Notes: generated by a model from the sequence alone, not told the origin. 25,729 nt of DNA from CAYMUR01 sp964393615 (GCA_964393615.1 CAYMUR010000076.1:1-25729); one strand, 5' to 3'. Shown: positions 1 to 9,024, numbered from the stretch's first letter. A program made the numbers and translations.

Positions 1-1804
1 TATTGACCACGATCAGCGGCCGTCCAGGACGGTTCAGTGCCTGCTGTCCGGCCATCCGTGCCGCGTAGCTGCGCCAGTTGCTACGGTAGTTGGTATAGGC
101 CGCGTCCTCGGAATAGGACATGTCGCTGAGCATGGGCATCGCGTAGTTGGTGAACAGCGCAGCGTCGTGGTCATGCGCTGTCTCGATGAAGCGTCGGTAC
201 ATGGGATAGAGCTCATGACCCTGGGTCGCCACGTGATGCTTCCAGTCGACCATGACAGCGGATCGGAGCAGGGTGTCGAAGTAGGTGATTTCCGGTTCGA
301 AGAACTCGAACTGCCGCTCAAGGGTACGAACCCACCAATCCTGGACGAGCGGACTACCCCCCTGCAGGAGGACGCCCACCGGCCGTTCCCGCACCAGGTT
401 GTAATCGGTGGCATGCCGATACGGTTCGCCGTTGGCGCGCGTTACCAGCAGCTCCGGATGCTCTTTGACAAACGGCGTCTCGCGGTCCAGGCCCATTGTG
501 CCCATGTGCGAGTAGATCGCCGGCTTCAATCGCTCCGCATTGCCCGAAGCCTCCATGACCTCCCGGATAGCGGCACGCTGGGTCGATGGTTTCCAGGTAT
601 TCCGCATGACGAATTCATTAGGATTGGATCGAACGATGTAATCGGAAGGATCAACCCCGCGCCGCTTAAGGTGGTCCAACAACTCCTGAGACGCCGGAAG
701 TGTGGAGAGGTGTTTTTCCCACTGCTGGTCGTCGCCTGGATACGAGTACGTGGCCTCGTAATAACCAAACACGACCATCGTCACCACCCCGAACCACATG
801 CGTTCGAAAAGCTGCCCGTACGCAGCCCCCGTGATCTTGTTGTCCATTAGGTAGTCGGTCCAGACATCGATCAACTGGTCGCGTACCCAGGCAGGCGCGG
901 ACAACGCCTCGTGATCTGTAATGGCCTTGATCTCCGGCAAACTCTTATAGGCCAATGCAAAGTCGTAGAGATCGCCGGGAATCAGCGCGTACCCCATCTC
1001 TACCGAGACGGGCTCGGTGACACCGTTGCCCACCGCACCGAAACCGGCCGACATGGTCCACTGTCCGGGCCGGGCTACCGTAACCTGCTGGCGTTGTTCC
1101 ACCTCGCCCAACGGAAAGATACCGATTCCCCGAATCCCGATCACGTGGTCAAAGTAGACTACCTCACCCTGCGAACCATAACGAAAATGTCCAATGGCCA
1201 GGTTGAGACCAGGACGGGAGAGCGTCATCAACCCGGTCCCCTCAGCACAGGTGAAATGACGTTCGTCAACCACCTCGTCGCCACGGATCATGGGATTACC
1301 GCCATAGTTGTAGATTGGATGATACAGATAGCCCTCGTTCCAGACCGCGGCTGGAACCCGCACGTTGCTGAGCAGGTGCGTGAAACCCTTTTCCAATTCG
1401 GGTCCGACAAGGCTCGTGTCTTTCATCAACCAGCCGGTCCGTTCGTCGATGCGGTAACGCTTGGTGACCGAAAGGCCCAGGTCCGGCAGCCGGCATTCGA
1501 TGGTAAGTGTCGTCGGCAAGCCACTCGTCTCGGCCGAGACGACCTCGCAGTCCGATTCTTTTGCTGTTTCCACGCGGTTTTTGTAGACGACCTCGTATAC
1601 ATCGCGGCACCGTCCGATCGCCTGGGTCCCGTCAACCGTAGCGCCGGCGCGGATCGCTCCGGTGCGCTCGTCAATCTCCCAAGTGGCAACTTCGCCGGTC
1701 AGGGTCCACGCACTGGTGCTGGAGGGGATGACTGGGAGTAACACGAGGCAGGCGAGGGCGAGCCAGGGAGCGCGGGACAGGGTTATCTTCATATTCATAT
1801 TCAT
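1..1804 (-). CDS. Secreted glycoside-hydrolase-like protein, C-terminus cut by window edge
   Basis: The frame is open without a stop from 1804 down to the left edge, giving at least 601 residues with the C-terminus missing. Three in-frame ATGs spaced six bases apart (1804, 1798, 1792) could start it; no clear ribosome binding site precedes them. The N-terminus is a typical Sec signal: a short basic start, then a hydrophobic stretch (LACLVLLPVIPSS) ending near residue 30, so the product is probably exported. Residues 30-300 read as a beta-rich domain. Residues about 420-600 hold TIM-barrel-like pieces such as AIYSHMGTMGLD, RERPVGVLLQGGSPLVQDWW and EPEITYFDTLLRS, in the style of retaining or GH36-like glycosidases. 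I do not recognise the exact family, and the enzyme class is inference from this style. Forward-strand frames over the region lack such features and are shadows of this gene. Confidence 0.7.
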   Translation of the reverse strand, partial: MNMNMKITLSRAPWLALACLVLLPVIPSSTSAWTLTGEVATWEIDERTGAIRAGATVDGTQAIGRCRDVYEVVYKNRVETAKESDCEVVSAETSGLPTTLTIECRLPDLGLSVTKRYRIDERTGWLMKDTSLVGPELEKGFTHLLSNVRVPAAVWNEGYLYHPIYNYGGNPMIRGDEVVDERHFTCAEGTGLMTLSRPGLNLAIGHFRYGSQGEVVYFDHVIGIRGIGIFPLGEVEQRQQVTVARPGQWTMSAGFGAVGNGVTEPVSVEMGYALIPGDLYDFALAYKSLPEIKAITDHEALSAPAWVRDQLIDVWTDYLMDNKITGAAYGQLFERMWFGVVTMVVFGYYEATYSYPGDDQQWEKHLSTLPASQELLDHLKRRGVDPSDYIVRSNPNEFVMRNTWKPSTQRAAIREVMEASGNAERLKPAIYSHMGTMGLDRETPFVKEHPELLVTRANGEPYRHATDYNLVRERPVGVLLQGGSPLVQDWWVRTLERQFEFFEPEITYFDTLLRSAVMVDWKHHVATQGHELYPMYRRFIETAHDHDAALFTNYAMPMLSDMSYSEDAAYTNYRSNWRSYAARMAGQQALNRPGRPLIVVN

Positions 1805-2703
1805 TTCTAATCTAACTTGCGAGAGGACAAAGCCGGAGTTTGGGAAAATGATCCAAGTGTTACAACCATTGTGATGGACTGATCGTAATTTCAATCTCTA
1901 GCACCGCTTTAAACTAGCCAACCTCTCTCTTTTTTTCAAGATTCTAGCCTGTTACTTGTCCAGTTCGCCTACCTCAGAGGGCAGTCGGACAAGCTTGCAT
2001 ACCGTGAAGACAATACTTTACTTTGTTGCTGCTTTACTTTGCGTCCCCAAATTTCGACCCGGCTGCGGCGCGATGTTTTTTGCTGCTTGTCGAGGATGCA
2101 AAATCTATCTGCACGCCTTGTTGTCGATGGATACCAGCGATCCACGCCGAGTTTTGACTTGTGACTGATCATGAAAAAACGCCCTGAGAATACACCCACA
2201 CTTACAGTCGTTGTAGCTGTCAGAACCAAACCTCGCTGGCTTGGGACCATATGCCATATATGGAAATTAGAACGAACAGCGTTTACGGCGTGAGAGAACC
2301 GGTGCGGCCTCTTGGAATCATCTTTGGCGCGCCCGGAGATCGGCGCAACATATTTCTGCCAACAAGTATTGGCCATTCAAGATGGCCAATCCCCCTGGGT
2401 AGCCACATCCGGAGTCCAAGGCGTTACGTCGATTTCCCTGTGCGTAACGAACGCCTCTCCGGGCGCAACCGGGGCGACCGACATCCCGCTGACTGCTGAT
2501 CACGTCGATGTACAACAATGTTCCACTGGATCGATGAGGCGGAAACAACCAGCTGTACACGGCAAACCGTACTGGGTGGCGGCGTTTTCTGGAGTCGTCG
2601 CTAATAAAAGTTGGACATTGCTCGCGAACGCGAGATACCAGTGTGCCACAATGGTATTGGTGATTTTTGATCGTTGTTTCCACATTGTGGATGGATTGCA
2701 CCA

Positions 2704-2733
2704 TCTAATATAATGGCCGGTCTAATATAATGG
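2704..2733 (+). repeat. Direct repeat of TCTAATATAATGG, two copies 17 bases apart
   Basis: The 13-base word TCTAATATAATGG occurs at 2704-2716 and again at 2721-2733, separated by CCGG. Each copy contains a consensus sigma70 -10 hexamer (TATAAT at 2709-2714 and 2726-2731). It may be a duplicated promoter -10 for the gene starting at 2905, but neither copy has a convincing -35 box. Confidence 0.5.
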
Positions 2734-2784
2734 TCAGTTCGCTATAAGCAAGAAGCGAAGGCCAGGAGAATGACCTGCTGTCAC

Positions 2785-2860
2785 CCAATCGAGAAGACTA
2801 TGCGGAAGCGACATGCGGGGTACTCGATTGGCACGCCAACACCTGTAAATCGGTGTGCCT
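2785..2860 (+). promoter_or_regulatory. Possible structured 5' leader with two hairpins
   Basis: A perfect 9-base inverted repeat, CCAATCGAG (2785-2793) and CTCGATTGG (2823-2831), is followed directly by a second one in which GGCACGCC (2830-2837) can pair with GGTGTGCC (about 2852-2859, one G-U pair). Both lie between the TATAAT repeat and the start codon at 2905, so they would be in the leader RNA if transcription starts near 2740. It matches no riboswitch class I know. Confidence 0.3.
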
Positions 2861-2904
2861 GACGAGCTGGCGCACTCAATGCGGACTTCATAGAAAGGCT
2901 TGAT

Positions 2905-5277
2905 ATGATGCAATTACCACCTCGATCAACGTTATTCGCACTGTGCCGCGTTCACAGATGGCTCATTTCGGTTTTGCTAATGTCGTCTTCTTCCATAGCA
3001 TTCTGCGATGATCAGACTACCGTCCGTGTGTCCAGGACCAGCCGTGGTGGCGATGTCAAATGGTATGACGCTCGGGAGATCGGGGTGGAAGGTAAAGCTT
3101 GGGAAGAAACAGAAAGTTTTTTTGATCGTTTGCCAGCTCGTGCCAAGGATCTGGTGCGGTCACCGGTTTGGTCGCTCAGCCACGACTCGGCCGGAATGTG
3201 CGTTCGCTTTGTGACCGATGCAGATGCGATTTACGCGCGCTGGCAACTTCTATCTGATAACCTGGCAATGCCGCATATGCCCGCCACCGGCGTGAGCGGC
3301 GTGGATCTCTATGTTCAACACGAAGGCAGGTGGCGCTGGTTGGCGACTGGACGACCAGAGAAAGTAGATAATACAGCTTGTTTGGTACAGGAATTGCCAC
3401 CGGGTCAACGAGAGTACTTGCTCTACCTGCCCTTGTACAACGGTGTGACTTCGGTCGAACTGGGGATTCCCCGAAATGCGTCTCTATGGCAAAAGAGATT
3501 TGACAACGATTGTCTGCCAATCGTGTTTTGGGGAACTTCGATCACGCAGGGCGCATGTGCGTCGCGTCCGGGAATGTGCCATACGGCTATTCTGGGCCGT
3601 TGGTTGGACCGTCCGATCATCAACCTGGGCTTCTCTGGCAACGGCAAAATGGAACCTGAGGTTGCTAAGCTGGTGTCGGAAATCGATGCTGCCGTCTATG
3701 TGATCGATTGCTTGCCGAATTTAACGGCAGAGCTGGTGAGCCAGCGCACGAGGCCACTCGTCGAAATCATTCGCGCAAATCGGGAACAGACACCGATTCT
3801 GCTCGTGGAGGATCGAACGTATGGCAACGCTTTTCTGTTGGACACCCCCAAGCGTCGCAACGACACCAGTCGAACCGCGCTGCGCGCAGCGTTTAAAGCA
3901 ATGCGCCGCGACGGCATCTCCGCTCTCTACTATCTCTCAGGCGAGCGATTGCTGGGACAAGATGGCGAAGACACGGTCGACAGTTCGCATCCGACAGATT
4001 TGGGATTCGTTCGCCAAGCGCAGGCGTTTGATGCCGTGCTGCGTCCGATCCTCGGCGCGACTTCACCTCCAGAGCGTTGGTGGAAGGGAAATCTGCATAC
4101 GCATTCGTTGTGGAGCGATGGTAATGACTTTCCGGAGATGATTGCCGATTGGTACCGGAACCATGGGTACCATTTTCTCGCTTTGTCCGACCATAACGTA
4201 TTGAGCCAGGGTATGAAGTGGAAGGCGCTGATCGAGATTGAACGTCGCAATGGCAAAACCGCGCTGCCGAAATACCTGGCACGGTTCGGCGAAGACTGGG
4301 TGGAAACACGTGGAAGTCGCGAGGAAGAAACGTTCGAGGTCCGCCTGAAACCGTTCGATGAAGTACGGTCATTGATGGAAGCATCGGGGCAGTTTCTCAT
4401 GATACCCTCGGAAGAGATTACCGACGCAGGCGCGCACATCAACGCCACGAATATCGCCGAATTAATCGAACCACAAGGAGGCGACTCGGTTCGTCAAACC
4501 ATTGAAAACAACTTACGGGCCGTCGAGCAGCAAGCTCAACGTCTTGGTCGGACGATTGTGCCCCATCTGAACCATCCCAATTTAGGTGATACGGGAATTT
4601 CCGCGGAGGAACTGGCTGCCCTCATTCAAGACGAGTTTTTTGAAGTGTTCAATGGCGTTGAGGGGGACGGTGATCTGGGCAGCGCGCGACGACACGGCCT
4701 GGAGACCCTCTGGGATATCACCAGCACTTTGCGGATCCATCAGTACCATGCTCCGCCGATGTTCGGTTTGGCGACGGACGACAGCCATCACTACCACGGC
4801 GTGCCGAATGCGTCACCAGGACGTGGTTGGATCATGTTGCGTGCCAAACGGCTGACGCCGGAGTCGATCGTGAATGCGATGAAAAGAGGCGACTTCTATG
4901 CGTCATCCGGTGTCGTACTTCGCCAGGTTGAGTTTGACGAATCGACTAGAACACTGCGCATTGAGATCGAACCGGATGGTGATGCCACGTTCAGGACTCA
5001 GTTTATTGGTACTCCTGTGGACTACGACCAAACGACCACAGCTCGAATTGACCAAGCGACAAAAGAGCCGATCCAAGGGACACTCGATTATTCGCAAGAT
5101 GTGGGAAAGGTGTTGGCAACCGAAACGGGGCTCTCTGTCCATTACCGCCTGACCGGTGATGAGTTATACGTACGTGCCACGATTACTAGCGACCAAGAAC
5201 CGCTGAACCCAACGAGTGAGAGCCCGTATCAGAAGGCTTGGACGCAGCCCGTTGGATGGCGTTCGCGTTTAAAATAG
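2905..5277 (+). CDS. Secreted SGNH hydrolase fused to PHP-domain phosphoesterase
   Basis: This 790-residue protein starts at ATG 2905 with GAAAGG six bases upstream. Residues 1-34 are a signal peptide (basic start, core LISVLLMSSSSIAF), so it is exported. Residues about 50-195 form a beta-rich N-terminal domain like those preceding SGNH esterase domains. Residues 203-385 are the SGNH domain: nucleophile Ser212 in FWGTSITQG, Gly and Asn of NLGFSGNG (240-247), Asn272, and the Asp359/His362 pair in DSSHPTDLGF. Residues 392-665 are a PHP domain: His398 and His400 in GNLHTHS, Asp405, SDHN at 428-431, Glu503/504, PHLNHPN at 553-559, and DDSHHYHG at 625-632, all candidate metal ligands. The last 125 residues are a beta-rich tail. 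SGNH proteins deacylate sugars or lipids; PHP proteins cut phosphoesters. Acting jointly on one exported substrate is inference. No operon partner is visible. Confidence 0.85.
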   Translation: MMQLPPRSTLFALCRVHRWLISVLLMSSSSIAFCDDQTTVRVSRTSRGGDVKWYDAREIGVEGKAWEETESFFDRLPARAKDLVRSPVWSLSHDSAGMCVRFVTDADAIYARWQLLSDNLAMPHMPATGVSGVDLYVQHEGRWRWLATGRPEKVDNTACLVQELPPGQREYLLYLPLYNGVTSVELGIPRNASLWQKRFDNDCLPIVFWGTSITQGACASRPGMCHTAILGRWLDRPIINLGFSGNGKMEPEVAKLVSEIDAAVYVIDCLPNLTAELVSQRTRPLVEIIRANREQTPILLVEDRTYGNAFLLDTPKRRNDTSRTALRAAFKAMRRDGISALYYLSGERLLGQDGEDTVDSSHPTDLGFVRQAQAFDAVLRPILGATSPPERWWKGNLHTHSLWSDGNDFPEMIADWYRNHGYHFLALSDHNVLSQGMKWKALIEIERRNGKTALPKYLARFGEDWVETRGSREEETFEVRLKPFDEVRSLMEASGQFLMIPSEEITDAGAHINATNIAELIEPQGGDSVRQTIENNLRAVEQQAQRLGRTIVPHLNHPNLGDTGISAEELAALIQDEFFEVFNGVEGDGDLGSARRHGLETLWDITSTLRIHQYHAPPMFGLATDDSHHYHGVPNASPGRGWIMLRAKRLTPESIVNAMKRGDFYASSGVVLRQVEFDESTRTLRIEIEPDGDATFRTQFIGTPVDYDQTTTARIDQATKEPIQGTLDYSQDVGKVLATETGLSVHYRLTGDELYVRATITSDQEPLNPTSESPYQKAWTQPVGWRSRLK

Positions 5278-5309
5278 ATCGCAACAGCGATCAGGTTCAC
5301 CGGTTACGA

Positions 5310-5480
5310 CTAAGTTCCCGGTTGCCGCTGGCGGATGATCAAACCGGGGATGGCCTGCTTGAGCTGCTCCAACCCGGATTCCGTGACACCCGTGCCGCGG
5401 ACGTGCAGGCCAACCAACCGGGATAATCCCTGGAGGTGCTCCAGACCTTCGTCGCTGATGCTGGTCCGCGTCGCACGGCT
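5310..5480 (-). pseudogene. C-terminal remnant of a leucine-rich-repeat protein
   Basis: Reading the minus strand towards a stop at 5310 gives about one and a half leucine-rich repeats (TSISDEGLEHLQGLSRLVGL, then TGVTESGLEQLKQAIPGL) of the type common at the ends of planctomycete LRR proteins. The match fades upstream of about 5480, where DNA of a different origin begins. An ATG at 5513 keeps the frame open, but nothing before the repeats looks like an LRR or a signal peptide. I read it as the tail of a lost gene rather than a working small protein. Confidence 0.5.
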
Positions 5481-5486
5481 ACCAAT

Positions 5487-5643
5487 CCAGTTCACGGAAG
5501 CCAACATCACCAAGGATCCGCAACAACGGCAGAATCGCCTGGACGCCTATCTAAGAAGTGCCCAGCTGCTCATCGGCAACGTGGTCATGGCCGAGGGGGT
5601 AGATCATTATGCGCGGGCCCAAAGCGTGGGATTGAAGTGGTAA
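5487..5643 (+). pseudogene. C-terminal remnant of an unidentified gene
   Basis: The plus-strand frame ending in TAA at 5643 reads like an ordinary soluble, helical protein end for about 50 residues (it includes RQNRLDAYLRSAQLLIGNVV and ends DHYARAQSVGLKW). Before about 5487 the same frame turns into the antisense of the LRR remnant and loses protein-like character. No start codon with a ribosome binding site precedes the good part. The family is not recognised. Confidence 0.35.
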
Positions 5644-5797
5644 CGCAAGTGGGCGCGGGCCATCAGAAAGGAACATACGAGTCGTTTGAGTGCCGCTCTT
5701 GCCCTGAAAGAGAGGATGGTAGTTTCTGTACCTGTGAACGCGCACCTGCTGGAGATTGGGTGACGAAAAGCGACCTGGTGCGAGAGGTAACAAAAAG

Positions 5798-5869
5798 AGG
5801 CGCCGCCCGGATTCGAACCGGGGATGGCGGATTTGCAATCCGCTGCCTTAGCCACTTGGCTACGGCGCC
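5798..5869 (-). tRNA. tRNA-Cys (GCA)
   Basis: On the minus strand the sequence folds as a full tRNA: acceptor stem GGCGCCG paired with CGGCGCC, discriminator U as expected for tRNA-Cys, a D arm with GCC/GGC, anticodon stem GCGGA/TCCGC with loop TTGCAAA (anticodon GCA), and a T arm CCCGG-TTCGAAT-CCGGG. CCA is not encoded. A short T run (CTTTTTG) follows the 3' end at 5797-5791 and may stop transcription. Protein-like frames across it are artefacts. Confidence 0.97.
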
Positions 5870-5870
5870 T

Positions 5871-6970
5871 AAGACCGAATTTATCGAAGTTTAAGGGTTT
5901 CTCAGCGCTTCGATCCAGGAATGAGGATACTTTTATGACTGAAAAACCATCGTGTCACATGCGCCGGCGACAGCCCATCACGTGCCTGACAGCACCTGAC
6001 AACCACTTTTTACGAATCGTACCATCAGGCAGAGTCTAGCAAATCTGTAGAACGGGACAAGATCAACAGGCCAGTCACGTAGCATCCAGTTCACCTGGTT
6101 CTGACTGCCAGCAGGAAAAAAGGGCCGCAAAAAACCAGAGTATTTAGGCGCATCGAGCCATTCAGCGGGACCAATTTTTCACTTTGCTTTACCTAAACGC
6201 CAGCTGCCTGCTTACAAAACTCTCCGCCCGGCTGATGGGAAAGCAACGGCTTCGGCCCGTAAGGCCCGCTAGACGCAGCGCTTTTAAAAACTGGGCACGC
6301 TACCGAATTGACATCCCGGAAAAAGTGGTTTTACCTGTTTCCATGGGAACACCAAACAAAGGCTAACGTTTTGGGGAGGAGTACCGTACGAAAGAGACGC
6401 CCTGCCACCGGTCACCAAAAGAAAACAGAGATTTTTTCAGGTCATTTGCCCGTGAGACTGCAACAACCTGGTGGGCAAGGATCACTGAAAATACATCCTG
6501 CGTTCACTGGCAGGCACAATTGTCTCCTCAAGCCAATTCGATTGAAAATATCAACCAGGCGCACCGGGCAGATTCCATGCGCTTCTCGCACGACAGAAGC
6601 TTGCAAATGCTGCGTACGCCCGCTGGAAAAAGCGGCCAAAGCGTGGCGAGAACACACCCGCGCTGAAAAAAACCAAACGAACCACGACGACCAGGCACAA
6701 GATAGGAAGCTTTGGCAAGATATACGGGCCGTATATCTTGCCTACTCCCTGCCCTGAGGCCAATTGCTAATTCCCTGAAGGATGATGTGACCTGACTACG
6801 ATCTGATTCTTAGTGCCATCGGTATCGACACAGCCATGCTGCCATTCCGGGTGCAAAATGGTCTTTGGCTGAGAACCAGACGGTGCCTGACCAAGACGAA
6901 AGTGCCTTTCGCATTTTTTGTCGGATTGCTACTTCTCTTCACCACTTGCCTCCTCGAAAGGACTCGTCGC
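5871..6970. other. 1.1 kb spacer without a recognisable gene
   Basis: Between the tRNA and the small gene at 6971 no frame shows a known motif. Frames at 6184-6366 and 6308-6757 are low-complexity and basic, unlike the neighbouring genes. A 34-codon frame at 5938-6039 has a weak GAGG upstream but no recognisable product. The one striking element is the palindrome at 6714-6742. Confidence 0.5.
6714..6742. repeat. 29-base palindrome with 14-base perfect arms
   Basis: The left arm GGCAAGATATACGG (6714-6727) is followed by one G and then by its exact reverse complement (6729-6742). As RNA it would give a 12-pair stem with a five-base loop. There is no T run on either side, so a simple intrinsic terminator is unlikely. 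It could be a binding site for a dimeric regulator, or a structured RNA. Confidence 0.8.
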
Positions 6971-7306
6971 ATGGTTTGGTTGGAACGGATCGTTCGTCGA
7001 CTGAAGCGTTTGCATTTGAGCGACGTTGCACTGGAAATTGCGGTACGAAACCGGGACACTGTCTGGCAACGTGTCGGTCACCGTGTCGGATCAATGTCAA
7101 CAGCCGAAGCACGCGGCTACATTCAAGCCCGAATTGCCCGCCTTGTGCATGCTGAGGTGGACCGTGTCATCCAACTCAATTACCAGCTACGCCAGGGACA
7201 GCAACCGCAACTCGTGCGCCTGGCCACTGTCGCACTGGTCGATCAGACAATGGTCGACGCCCAGGTCAGATCGCCGCTAATCGTGGACGTTCGACAGGCC
7301 GCCTGA
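6971..7306 (+). CDS. Small helical basic protein, function unknown
   Basis: From ATG 6971 the frame encodes 111 residues. The start is supported by GAAAGGA (6956-6962) eight bases upstream. An in-frame ATG at 6836 would add 45 residues holding a possible membrane helix (FAFFVGLLLLFTTCLL), but it lacks a ribosome binding site. The protein is predicted to be mostly helical and rich in Arg and Val, with an amphipathic N-terminus (LERIVRRLKRLHLSDV) and a second helical part (AEARGYIQARIARLVHAEVD). No enzyme motif is visible. It lies 275 bases before gnd on the same strand, but the spacer is too long to assume one transcript. I recognise no named family. Confidence 0.6.
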   Translation: MVWLERIVRRLKRLHLSDVALEIAVRNRDTVWQRVGHRVGSMSTAEARGYIQARIARLVHAEVDRVIQLNYQLRQGQQPQLVRLATVALVDQTMVDAQVRSPLIVDVRQAA

Positions 7307-7368
7307 TACAATTTTCCTGCGCCGCTGCTACTTTTCACGCTGTAGAGGCCGACGGTTCGCGGTACGGC

Positions 7369-7384
7369 CTAGTCCCATGACTAG
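7369..7384. repeat. Small inverted repeat, CTAGTC-CCAT-GACTAG
   Basis: A perfect six-base inverted repeat with a four-base loop lies in the spacer between the small gene and gnd. It has no following T run. It is short enough to be chance. Confidence 0.3.
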
Positions 7385-7581
7385 TGATGTGGTACCACGT
7401 AAAGTAGTTAAAATGCTTGGCCCCCGTTGCCTGCCTGGTAAATCGCCCATGGCATCAAGGTCGATGGCCCATCCCAAAGGAATGCCAGCTTCCACAAGGC
7501 CGCGTTAATACAGCGTGTCGACGGCGACGATGTCGTCGGCCCTATCGATCTATCTGACCAGTGAGAGAAAGACCGTTCGTC

Positions 7582-9024
7582 ATGAATGAACAATGCGATT
7601 TTGGTTTGATCGGCTTGGCTGTCATGGGTGAAAACCTGGCGCTCAATGTCGAGAGTCGCGGATATCGTGTCGCCGTTTACAACCGTACAACGAACAAAGT
7701 CGATAAGTTTTTGCAAAGTCGTGCCCAGGGAAAACAGTTTGTGGGCTGCCACACGCTTGAGCACCTGGTGGCACAGCTTCGATCACCCCGAAAAGTCATG
7801 CTGCTGGTCAAAGCAGGCCCGGCAGTGGACGTACTGCTCGAGCAATTAATTCCGTTATTATCCCCAGGAGATGTTTTGATCGATGGTGGAAACACGCATT
7901 ATCTGGATACAGAACGCCGCACAGAACAGATCGAACAGCACAACCTTCTTTATGTCGGAAGCGGTGTTTCTGGTGGGGAAGAGGGAGCGTTGAAAGGCCC
8001 CAGTTTGATGCCGGGTGGCAGTAGTGAGGCCTGGTCGCACATTCGGCCGATTTTTCAAGCCATCGCTGCCAAAGTGGGACCGAACCAGGACATTCCTTGT
8101 GCAGAATGGGTCGGCCCCCGTGGTGCCGGCCACTACGTCAAAATGGTTCACAACGGAATTGAATATGGCGACATGCAACTGATTTGCGAGGCTTATTTCC
8201 TGCTGCACCAGCTACTTGGTTTTTCGCATGAACAACTGTATGACGTTTTCTCCGAATGGAACCGTGGTGAATTGGAAAGCTATCTAATTGAAATTACCCG
8301 CGATATTTTTAGTGTACGCGACCCGGAATCAGACGGTTACCTGGTGGATTGTATTGTTGACAAAGCCGGCGCTAAGGGAACCGGCAAATGGATGAGCCAG
8401 CTAGCGCTTGACCTGGGAGTCCCCAGTACCCTGGTGACCTCCGCCGTCTACGCACGTGGCCTGTCGGCATTGAAAGAATCACGCGTGCGGGCCAGCCGCA
8501 TTCTTTCTGGCCCGGCACCTCAATACGATGGGGACCCGCAGCAATTTGTCGAAGACGTAAGGCGGGCCCTGTACGCTTCGAAGATTTGCAGTTATGCCCA
8601 AGGTTTTGTCCAGTTACAAGCGGCAGCTGCCGAGCATGAGTGGCCATTGAATTATGGCGATTGCGCCCTTCTCTGGCGCGGAGGATGTATCATTCGCGCA
8701 CAGTTTCTCGACCATATCAAAGAAGCATTTGATACTCAGCCGGATTTAGAAAATCTGCTACTGTATCCTTATTTCACAGAAGCCGTTCAACAAGCTCAAA
8801 CCGGCTGGCGACACGTCGTTTCCACCGCCACCTTACAAGGACTGCCTGTACCTGCTTTCAGTAGCGCATTAGCCTACTACGATGGGTACCGTCGCGAACG
8901 GCTGCCTGCGAACCTGCTACAAGCCCAACGAGATTACTTTGGAGCCCATACTTATCAGCGTGTCGACCGCGACGGAACGTTTCACACGGATTGGCTCCGC
9001 GAGCGTCGCCACGTCGACGAATAA
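7582..9024 (+). CDS. gnd: 6-phosphogluconate dehydrogenase, decarboxylating
   Basis: This cytosolic enzyme oxidises and decarboxylates 6-phosphogluconate to ribulose 5-phosphate, making NADPH, in the oxidative pentose phosphate pathway. From ATG 7582 it has 480 residues, matching the long dimeric family. A GTG at 7561 would add seven residues; GAGAGAAAG about ten bases before 7582 favours the ATG. The N-terminal Rossmann motif is GLAVMGENLALNV (11-23). GSGVSGGEEGA (127-136 region) and GPRGAGHYVKMVHNGIEYGD (178-197) bind substrate, with Lys187 and Glu194 in the catalytic positions of the family. The C-terminal tail DYFGAHTYQRVDRDGTFHTD is the one that reaches into the partner subunit. zwf follows on the same strand, so the pathway's two dehydrogenases are encoded together. 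Confidence 0.97.
   Translation: MNEQCDFGLIGLAVMGENLALNVESRGYRVAVYNRTTNKVDKFLQSRAQGKQFVGCHTLEHLVAQLRSPRKVMLLVKAGPAVDVLLEQLIPLLSPGDVLIDGGNTHYLDTERRTEQIEQHNLLYVGSGVSGGEEGALKGPSLMPGGSSEAWSHIRPIFQAIAAKVGPNQDIPCAEWVGPRGAGHYVKMVHNGIEYGDMQLICEAYFLLHQLLGFSHEQLYDVFSEWNRGELESYLIEITRDIFSVRDPESDGYLVDCIVDKAGAKGTGKWMSQLALDLGVPSTLVTSAVYARGLSALKESRVRASRILSGPAPQYDGDPQQFVEDVRRALYASKICSYAQGFVQLQAAAAEHEWPLNYGDCALLWRGGCIIRAQFLDHIKEAFDTQPDLENLLLYPYFTEAVQQAQTGWRHVVSTATLQGLPVPAFSSALAYYDGYRRERLPANLLQAQRDYFGAHTYQRVDRDGTFHTDWLRERRHVDE

Larger units (their letters stand above)
1805..2904. other. 1.1 kb spacer without a recognisable gene
   Basis: Open frames here (for example 1969-2376 and 2318-2704 on the minus strand, 2312-2713 on the plus strand) overlap each other, have no family motif and no good ribosome binding site. 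The stretch probably carries the promoters of the two flanking divergent genes. Near its right end lie a 13-base direct repeat containing TATAAT and two possible RNA hairpins, listed separately. Confidence 0.55.

Noticed and set aside
167..1741. Long plus-strand open frames at the left end
   Set aside because: The opposite strand carries one continuous frame of 601 codons with a signal peptide and protein-like sequence; the plus frames are its shadows.
1969..2376. A minus-strand frame containing VDRWYPSTTRRAD, which recalls the TnpB (IS200/IS605) DRW.PSS motif
   Set aside because: The following zinc-finger cysteines and catalytic residues are absent in all frames, and nothing upstream looks like TnpB. 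The match is too short to call a transposase remnant.
5607..5894. Protein-like frames across the tRNA-Cys gene
   Set aside because: They are the well-known false frames made by tRNA sequence and have no start signal of their own.
5938..6039. A 34-codon frame preceded by GAGG
   Set aside because: No homologue comes to mind, the composition is not like the neighbours, and the ribosome binding site is weak.
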